Below, one piece after another: positions 44,747 through 49,234 of a stretch of DNA of 49,234 nucleotides (position 1 is the first letter of the stretch; every line of letters begins with the position of its first letter). Below the pieces are notes generated by a model. That model saw only the letters and a list, made by a program, of their open reading frames with translations. It was not told the origin of the DNA and did not search any database. The translations under genes and the position numbers were made by a program. The DNA is from Anaerobutyricum hallii DSM 3353. Lineage in GTDB: Bacteria; Bacillota; Clostridia; Lachnospirales; Lachnospiraceae. The stretch covers positions 1 through 49,234 of the forward strand of contig NZ_ACEP01000053.1 of assembly GCF_000173975.1 (NCBI RefSeq). The letters are read 5' to 3'.

Positions 44747-44786
44747 TGGAGGGATTTGGGGAAGAGGACAGGAGATGTAGAAGTTC
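44747..44786 (+). repeat. GGAGGGATTTGGGGAAG repeat, copy 1
   Basis: CTGGAGGGATTTGGGGAAGA and GACAGGAGATGTAGAAG recur in reverse complement at about 46755-46805 on the other side of hflX. A related G-rich segment is near 22256. Confidence 0.75.
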
Positions 44787-44825
44787 CGGAAAATGAAATT
44801 CTATAGGATTGATACTTGACCCAGT

Positions 44826-44859
44826 GCCATAATCGTATAGTTATGGCCCCTACTTTTTT
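44826..44859 (+). terminator. putative terminator after spoVAB and element F
   Basis: GCCATAA and TTATGGC flank TCGTATAG, followed by CCCTACTTTTTT. It may terminate the sporulation operon. Confidence 0.6.
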
Positions 44860-44962
44860 CTATTAACAAGAGCGTGTTTACGAATTTATTTAAGCCATAA
44901 CTGTCTGAAATCTCCCTCAAATTTCACCAAAACATAAATTCTGACTGTTCTTCAACTTCCAA

Positions 44963-45100
44963 AGACAGCTCTCAGAGAATGAAATAACCTATATTTGTGG
45001 CCTCGGAGCAAGGTTTGGATACGAGCGTGTATAAGCGAGTATTCAAACCGCAGCGACTAAAGTCACAAATATAGGTTATTTCATTCTCTGAGAGCGTCTC
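44963..45100. repeat. hairpin element copy G
   Basis: Orientation 2. The left arm CTCTCAGAGAATGAAATAAC pairs perfectly with GTTATTTCATTCTCTGAGAG. The inner helix GGTTTGGATAC pairs with GTATTCAAACC. The variable arm is the same as that of the half copy at 14364-14452. The flank TTTGCCTGCAGCAATCAG follows to about 45120. Confidence 0.95.
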
Positions 45101-45134
45101 TTTGCCTGCAGCAATCAGAATTTAACAAAACCAG

Positions 45135-45163
45135 TTGACGTATGAAGTGGATACAGGTATTAT
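45135..45163 (+). promoter_or_regulatory. sigma-A promoter for hflX
   Basis: TTGACG at 45135-45140 and TATTAT at 45158-45163 are 17 bp apart. The hexamers and spacing are the same as those before the C69 dipeptidase. Confidence 0.75.
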
Positions 45164-45173
45164 ACAATTCAGA

Positions 45174-45212
45174 AGGCTCCTCTCTTTTTTGGAGGGAGCT
45201 GTTTTTGTTTTA
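45174..45212 (+). terminator. probable attenuator in the hflX leader
   Basis: GGCTCCTC pairs with GAGGGAGCT around TCTTTTTTG, followed by GTTTTTGTTTT. It lies about 10 bp after the expected start site of the hflX promoter and 30 bp before the TTG start, the position expected for a leader attenuator and not for the end of an upstream gene. Confidence 0.65.
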
Positions 45213-45243
45213 AAATTAAAATGACCGTGAAAGGGGTATATAC

Positions 45244-46542
45244 TTGGAAGAAAGAACAAAAGCACTGCTCGTCGGTGTGAATTTAAATAATGATCCAGAA
45301 TTTGAGACAGCATTAAAAGAATTAGAAAGTCTGGCAGAGGCCTGTAACATGGAAGTTGTCGGAGTGGAGACACAGAATGTAAGCCAGATTAATACCGGTG
45401 TTTATGTAGGAACAGGACGTGTGGAGGAGATTAAAGCTGTTGCCCATATGATGGGGGCGGAGGTGATTATTTTTGATAATACGTTATCTCCAATGCAGCT
45501 TCGCAATCTAAAGGATATTATCGAGAGACCGGTATTTGACCGTACACATCTGATTTTACAAATTTTCTCATCAAGAGCGAGAACAAGAGAAGCACAGATT
45601 CAGGTAGAGACAGCGAGACTTCAGTATGAACTGCCAAGACTTACCGGTATGGGAGAAATCTTGAGCCGTCAGGGAGGCGGAAGCGGCGGATTATCTAATA
45701 AGGGAGCTGGTGAGAAAAAACTTGAATTAGATAAGCGAAAAATCCGCCACAGAATCAGCGAGTTAAAGAAAGAACTTCGTGAGGTAGAGAAGAACAGAGA
45801 GACGCAGAGAAAGCGGCGTTTAGTGCAGGGAATCCCACAGGTTGCCTTAGTAGGCTATACTAATGCAGGAAAGTCAACACTGTTAAATGCATTTATTGAT
45901 AAATACGAGGAGAACGAAGAAAAGAAAGAAGACAGAAAAGTAATGGCAAAAAATATGCTTTTTGCGACACTTGATACTACAGTCCGCAAGATTCATTTGC
46001 CAGATAAAAGAGAATTTCTTCTTTCCGATACCGTAGGATTTATCAGCAAACTTCCACATAATCTAGTAGAAGCATTCCATTCTACATTAGAAGAAGTAAA
46101 ATTTGCCAATCTTCTGTTAGAAGTTGTAGACTATTCCGATGAACATTATATGGATCATATGGAAGTTACTCGGCAGACATTAAAAGAACTTGGCGCAGAT
46201 GAGATTCCATGTATTCATGTCTTTAATAAATGCGATATTGCAAAGGCAAATGGGAGAGAAGATGTTCCAGCAGAACTTCCGCATATCGGAAAAGACTGCA
46301 TCTATATGGCAGCCGGACAGAATATTGGTTTAGAAGAACTCGTACAGCTTATTTCTAACCATATTTATCAGGATTATGTAGAATGTACGATGCTGATTCC
46401 GTATACGGAAGGGGCATTGGTGTCTTATTTCAATGAAAATGCAACCGTAAAAGAAACGGAATATGAGGCAGAGGGAACGAAAATAACGATGAGCTGTCTG
46501 CTTAAAGACCTCAAAAAATATAAGGAATATGTAATTCTATAG
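45244..46542 (+). CDS. hflX: ribosome-associated GTPase HflX
   Basis: A 432-residue GTPase. HflX splits stalled 70S ribosomes and, in some Firmicutes, gives resistance to certain ribosome-targeting antibiotics. The N-terminal HflX domain has INTGVYVGTGRVEEIK and VFDRTHLILQIFSSRARTREA, then a helical linker with GEKKLELDKRKIRHRI. The G domain has G1 GYTNAGKS at 204-211, G3 DTVGFISKLPH and G4 NKCD. It starts with TTG 45244, 8-15 bp after AAAGGGG, since no ATG lies nearby in frame. It has its own promoter and a leader hairpin. Hairpin elements F and G precede it and H follows, so the gene stands alone between repeats. Confidence 0.95.
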   Translation: MEERTKALLVGVNLNNDPEFETALKELESLAEACNMEVVGVETQNVSQINTGVYVGTGRVEEIKAVAHMMGAEVIIFDNTLSPMQLRNLKDIIERPVFDRTHLILQIFSSRARTREAQIQVETARLQYELPRLTGMGEILSRQGGGSGGLSNKGAGEKKLELDKRKIRHRISELKKELREVEKNRETQRKRRLVQGIPQVALVGYTNAGKSTLLNAFIDKYEENEEKKEDRKVMAKNMLFATLDTTVRKIHLPDKREFLLSDTVGFISKLPHNLVEAFHSTLEEVKFANLLLEVVDYSDEHYMDHMEVTRQTLKELGADEIPCIHVFNKCDIAKANGREDVPAELPHIGKDCIYMAAGQNIGLEELVQLISNHIYQDYVECTMLIPYTEGALVSYFNENATVKETEYEAEGTKITMSCLLKDLKKYKEYVIL

Positions 46543-46570
46543 GTCGATTTCTGATTGCCGTAGGCAAAAG

Positions 46571-46709
46571 AGACGCTCCCAAAGAGAGAGCATACCCTAT
46601 ATTTGTGGCTTTAGTCGCGGCGGTTTGAATACTCGCTTATACACGCTCGTATCCAAATCTTGCTCCGAGGCCACAAATATAGGGTATGCTCTCTCTTTGG
46701 GAGCTGTCT
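46571..46709. repeat. hairpin element copy H
   Basis: Orientation 1. The left arm CTCCCAAAGAGAGAGCATAC pairs perfectly with GTATGCTCTCTCTTTGGGAG. The inner helix GTTTGAATAC pairs with GTATCCAAAT. It is preceded by TTTCTGATTGCCGTAGGCAA, the inverse of the flank after copy G, so G and H are inverted copies bracketing hflX. Confidence 0.95.
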
Positions 46710-46754
46710 TTGGCTGCCTATGCAAACTCAGAAATTGTTTTGAGAAAGATTTGA

Positions 46755-46805
46755 GGCTTCTACATCTCCTGTCTTCTTCCCCAAATCCCTCCAACTGATT
46801 TTCTG
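46755..46805 (-). repeat. GGAGGGATTTGGGGAAG repeat, copy 2
   Basis: Reverse complement of the repeat at 44747-44786 (TTCTACATCTCCTGTCTTCT and TCCCCAAATCCCTCCA). It extends the inverted flanks of hflX beyond the hairpin elements. Confidence 0.75.
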
Positions 46806-46833
46806 CTCCGCAGCCTCACAACTCAGAATTTCT

Positions 46834-47655
46834 CTATTGAAGATTCAGTCTCTTTGTCATGATGTATTTACTTCCCATCCAGCATACGGCTATCAGAATA
46901 ATATTAAAGATGAGCCCAGTAATCAGAATTGGATTAAGGAAAGTTTCAAAGGAGTAGTTATTGCTGTAAATATTCACCCGCATAATTGTAGTGCTGCCGA
47001 AGTATCCCCAGACTACAAGCTGGATTAATCCAAATATCTGCTGAACAACATAAATTCCAACATATGCCCCAATGGAAGCAAGTACTTTGTGGCTGGAGGC
47101 AAGGTTTCCAAGTGTGATACTGAAAAACAGTATACCAATTGCCAGGAATGGTGATAGAACAAGGGCAATAATAATTAATGTTGTAAAGAGCGGTGTCTGG
47201 CTTGCATAACGTATCAGAGTGCTCCAGAAAATACTAAAGTTAGAGAAAAGCTCTGTACTTCCTACCAAAATAAAGATAGATATGCTGATAACTACAACGT
47301 CAATAAGAAGCCATAGTAAAGCAGCAAGTTCTTTTGAAAGCAAAAGCTGTGATGGTGTTACAGGCAGGGTATTTGTAAGGTAGCCCTGGTCGGTAAATAC
47401 ATTTTTATGAAAATGATAGCCGCTATATATATAAGTAAAGATAGCAATACTTGAAATGACAATGACAAGAGCAAAAATAAGAAGCATTGTCAACGTGCCT
47501 ATGATAGTGGAATCGGTGTTTAATAAAGCGTCTGTTCCTCCGCTTATTGTAAAATAAAAGCGAGATAAGAGGGCAAATAATAACACGAATCCATGAATTG
47601 GCAGTAGAAGCTTTGAAATAGAACGCCATTCATATTTAAATAATTTTCCTAACAT
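46834..47655 (-). CDS. ABC transporter permease (ABC-2 type)
   Basis: A 273-residue membrane protein with about six predicted helices (LLLPIHGFVLLFALLSRFYF; MLLIFALVIVISSIAIFTYIY; LLWLLIDVVVISISIFILVG). The start KLFKYEWRSISKLLLPIHG and the cytoplasmic loop KNVFTDQGYLTNTLPVTPSQLLLSKEL are common in permeases paired with YtrA/YtrB systems. It overlaps the ATPase gene upstream by 7 bp and is the last gene of a minus-strand operon. Substrate unknown; in Bacillus related systems respond to wall-targeting antibiotics, an extrapolation here. Confidence 0.85.
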   Translation of the reverse strand: MLGKLFKYEWRSISKLLLPIHGFVLLFALLSRFYFTISGGTDALLNTDSTIIGTLTMLLIFALVIVISSIAIFTYIYSGYHFHKNVFTDQGYLTNTLPVTPSQLLLSKELAALLWLLIDVVVISISIFILVGSTELFSNFSIFWSTLIRYASQTPLFTTLIIIALVLSPFLAIGILFFSITLGNLASSHKVLASIGAYVGIYVVQQIFGLIQLVVWGYFGSTTIMRVNIYSNNYSFETFLNPILITGLIFNIILIAVCWMGSKYIMTKRLNLQ

Positions 47656-48347
47656 TTGAATACCTCCCGGAATAATACATCCACTGATTTTCCCTGATTA
47701 AAACGAATATCTTCCACATCATTTTTTAGGACGATATGTCCGTTTTTGATAAAAACAACTTCATCCAAAATATTTTCCACGTCAGAAATAAGATGCGTGG
47801 AAATGAGGATGGTGGAATCGGGTTCGTAATTGTTGATAATCGTACTTAAAATGTAATCTCTTGCAGCAGGGTCCACTCCGGCAATCGGCTCGTCGAGACA
47901 GTAAAGTTTAGCGCGGCGGCTCATGACAAGGATTAGCTGTACTTTTTCTTTTGTTCCTTTCGAAAGGGTTTTGATTCGGGCATTAGAATCAATGTTTAAC
48001 TTTTCTAACATGGAAATTGCCCGGCTTCTGTCGAAGTCTTTATAAAAGTCCTCAAATAATGTAATTGCTTCTGAAACTTTCTGTGTTTCATCTAAGTAGG
48101 TACGCTCCGGGAGATAGGAGACGATTTTTTTCGATTCGACTCCAGGGGTATTTCCATTGATAAAAAGTTTTCCGCCTGTTGGAGCAAGTAATCCGTTGAT
48201 TAACTTGATTAAAGTAGTCTTTCCACTGCCATTTGGCCCGAGAAGACCGATAATTTTACCGGATTCTAAGGAAAGAGTAATATTGTCGAGTGCCTGTTTG
48301 CGGCCATATTTTTTGGATAGATTTTTACATTCCAGAATCGTACTCAT
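47649..48347 (-). CDS. ABC transporter ATP-binding protein (YtrB-like)
   Basis: A 232-residue ATPase with Walker A GPNGSGKTT at 37-45, the signature LSKGTKEKVQ at about 128-137 in place of LSGGQ, Walker B AKLYCLDEP at 146-154, and switch His in LISTHLISDVE. The SKGxKxKV signature is typical of the YtrB-type group. It overlaps the GntR gene and the permease gene by 4 and 7 bp, so the three are translationally coupled. Confidence 0.9.
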   Translation of the reverse strand: MSTILECKNLSKKYGRKQALDNITLSLESGKIIGLLGPNGSGKTTLIKLINGLLAPTGGKLFINGNTPGVESKKIVSYLPERTYLDETQKVSEAITLFEDFYKDFDRSRAISMLEKLNIDSNARIKTLSKGTKEKVQLILVMSRRAKLYCLDEPIAGVDPAARDYILSTIINNYEPDSTILISTHLISDVENILDEVVFIKNGHIVLKNDVEDIRFNQGKSVDVLFREVFKC

Positions 48348-48715
48348 TTTTGATTCTCCTTTCCGAGTTTTTCAAGTAAAGTGATTGTCTTTTCGTAATC
48401 AAATCCCATCTGTGACATTTTATTAAGAAATTCTTTGATTTGTGTGGATGCCAGTTCCTCTCTCATTTTTTCAATCATAGCTTTGTCCTCTGTAATAAAT
48501 CGCCCGCTTGTTCTTGCGGAATGAACCAGATTCTCTCTTTCTAATTCGGAAAGAGCTTTCTGCATTGTGTTGGGATTTACCCCCGCCTGAGCAGCTAAAT
48601 CTCTGACCGAAGGAAGTTTGTCGCCCGGCTGATATTTGCCTGATACAATATCCAGCGATACTTTCTCGATAATCTGAGCGTAAATTGGACGGCTGGAGTC
48701 AAGATTCCAAGACAT
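48344..48715 (-). CDS. GntR-family regulator (YtrA subfamily)
   Basis: A 123-residue repressor-type protein. The winged helix at about 12-75 is in PIYAQIIEKVSLDIVSGKYQ, LPSVRDLAAQAGVNPNTMQK and NLVHSARTSGRFI. The short helical C-terminus with no ligand domain defines the YtrA subfamily, whose members usually control an adjacent ABC transporter. It is the first gene of the operon. A perfect 12-bp inverted repeat at 48853-48888 is its likely operator. AAGGAGG-like purines precede the start on the minus strand. Confidence 0.92.
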   Translation of the reverse strand: MSWNLDSSRPIYAQIIEKVSLDIVSGKYQPGDKLPSVRDLAAQAGVNPNTMQKALSELERENLVHSARTSGRFITEDKAMIEKMREELASTQIKEFLNKMSQMGFDYEKTITLLEKLGKENQK

Positions 48716-48749
48716 TTATAACACCTCCTTTAAGTTATCAACACTTACA

Positions 48750-48804
48750 TTCAAGAATGCCTCGGCATTTTTGCTGCAAGCTGCGCGTCATCTCACATCT
48801 GATA
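48750..48804. repeat. multi-hairpin intergenic repeat, short copy
   Basis: TTCAAGAATGCC at the start and GTCATCTCACATCTGATA at the end match the two ends of the element at 4576-4752; the ~120-bp middle part is absent. It lies upstream of the GntR gene start. Confidence 0.65.
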
Positions 48805-48852
48805 CAATTCTATTTTGCAGGAAAATGTAATAAATTCCTTACAATAAAATTC

Positions 48853-48888
48853 TGTATTATTGTACTAAGTGATTAATACAATAATACA
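48853..48888 (-). promoter_or_regulatory. candidate GntR/YtrA operator
   Basis: TGTATTATTGTA and TACAATAATACA are a perfect 12-bp inverted repeat with a 12-bp spacer. It lies 138-173 bp upstream of the GntR start and 293 bp upstream of the plus-strand transporter start, so it could affect both. Confidence 0.55.
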
Positions 48889-48935
48889 TGTAGAACGAGA
48901 AAATGTCAACACAAAATAAAAATATTTTTTCGCCC

Positions 48936-48964
48936 ATGACTTTTTTGCAAGTTTGAGATACAAT
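48936..48964 (+). promoter_or_regulatory. putative promoter for the transporter gene at the window end
   Basis: ATGACT at 48936-48941 and TACAAT at 48959-48964 are separated by 17 bp. A long leader with the palindromic element at 49004-49167 would follow. Confidence 0.45.
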
Positions 48965-49003
48965 GGTGAGAGTGTATTTAAAATGAGAGAAGATTATAAA
49001 AAC

Positions 49004-49167
49004 TAGAGCGTGTTTGAAAAATGCTTTCTGCAAGATGTGCGTTGCAATTTGTGGGAGATTTTGCCTGAATGAGGGCGGCGTAGCGGGCTACGTCAACTGA
49101 ATGAAGGCAAAATCTCCCGCAAATTGGGGCGTGCAGATTACGGGAATGATTTTTCAAACACGCTCTA
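49004..49167. repeat. 164-bp palindromic element with GAGCGTGTTTGAAAAAT ends
   Basis: TAGAGCGTGTTTGAAAAAT at 49004-49022 is perfectly repeated in inverse at 49149-49167. Inside, GGGAGATTTTGCC pairs with GGCAAAATCTCCC, and a central CGTAGCGGGCTACG palindrome marks the centre. A deleted copy is at 4445-4471. The ribosome site of the next gene follows immediately. Confidence 0.85.
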
Positions 49168-49181
49168 AAGAGGAGAAAACT

Positions 49182-49234
49182 ATGGAAAATAAAAAAGCAT
49201 TTGGTCATGCTCTTGCCATTTTTACGATTTTTAT
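49182..49234 (+). CDS. start of a membrane protein, probably DMT/EamA transporter (partial)
   Basis: The window ends after 17 codons, MENKKAFGHALAIFTIF. AGAGGAGAAAAC precedes the ATG. The start resembles EamA/DMT-family exporters, whose first helix begins in this way; the evidence is too short to be sure. The gene would be transcribed away from the GntR/ABC operon. Confidence 0.5.
   Translation, partial: MENKKAFGHALAIFTIF

Noticed and set aside
20559-46709. CRISPR array or phage attachment sites
   Set aside because: The repeats are dispersed over tens of kb, are long hairpins, and are not separated by uniform spacers. No cas genes are present.
20559-46709. Hairpin elements as ordinary Rho-independent terminators
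   Set aside because: They lack a T-run after the stem, occur in both orientations, sit in a divergent gap (C and D), and several operons nearby have separate, normal terminators.
46597-46794. Minus-strand reading frame across hairpin element H
   Set aside because: Also repeat-derived; its translation follows the palindrome and not a protein family.

Overview
The window looks like a chromosomal segment of a spore-forming, low-GC Clostridium-type Firmicute, most likely Lachnospiraceae. The evidence is a spoIIAA-spoIIAB-sigF-spoVAA-spoVAB cluster, AGGAGG-type ribosome binding sites, sigma-A-like promoters, zinc-ribbon and TPR membrane proteins, and a large-protein/actin-like-ATPase operon of the DUF5717/DUF5716 type, which I associate with this family. 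The genus cannot be fixed from the sequence alone. There are no rRNA or tRNA genes, CRISPR arrays or intact insertion sequences.

Layout. 1-2 kb: ECF sigma factor with a membrane anti-sigma factor. 2.2-6.5 kb: ftsH, nth (endonuclease III) and purC, separated by a repeat-rich 700-bp gap. 6.8-18.2 kb: a signalling and cell-surface island with two Hanks-type Ser/Thr kinases, a broken third kinase fused to a secreted-type domain, a cohesin-like surface gene split by one in-frame amber codon, zinc-ribbon and membrane-anchored proteins, and an amidase lipoprotein. 18.6-30.2 kb: C69 dipeptidase, GtrA protein, TrmO, M20 dipeptidase (pepD), dihydrouridine synthase, subtilisin-like protease, HD hydrolase, NhaD-type antiporter. 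30.4-36 kb: a three-gene operon of a ~1170-residue protein, an actin/Hsp70-like ATPase and a TPR-like protein, the best candidate here for an undescribed multi-protein system. 36-42 kb: valS, folC, a 50-residue ORF and a zinc-ribbon/TPR membrane protein. 42-44.6 kb: sporulation sigma-F module and spoVAA-AB. 45.2-46.5 kb: hflX with a probable transcription attenuator. 46.8-48.7 kb: a GntR (YtrA-like)/ABC transporter operon on the minus strand. The window ends inside a probable DMT-family transporter gene.

The most striking non-coding signal is a family of ~135-139 bp hairpin elements, with eight full copies and one half copy in 49 kb. All are intergenic except the half copy, which forms the end of a reading frame. 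Each has a conserved, asymmetric internal core, covarying inner helices, conserved ends (AGACG at one, CTGTC-like at the other), and outer arms of about 22-25 nt. The outer arms pair perfectly or with a single G-U within a copy but differ in sequence between copies. This points either to selection on RNA or single-stranded DNA structure, or to arm-copying by template switching. At least three further palindromic repeat families occur in the intergenic gaps.

How the genes fit together: the kinases, the shared ectodomain, the zinc-ribbon membrane proteins and the amidase suggest envelope sensing. The sporulation module is in standard gene order but stops after spoVAB. The housekeeping genes (ftsH, nth, purC, valS, folC, dus, trmO, hflX) look intact.
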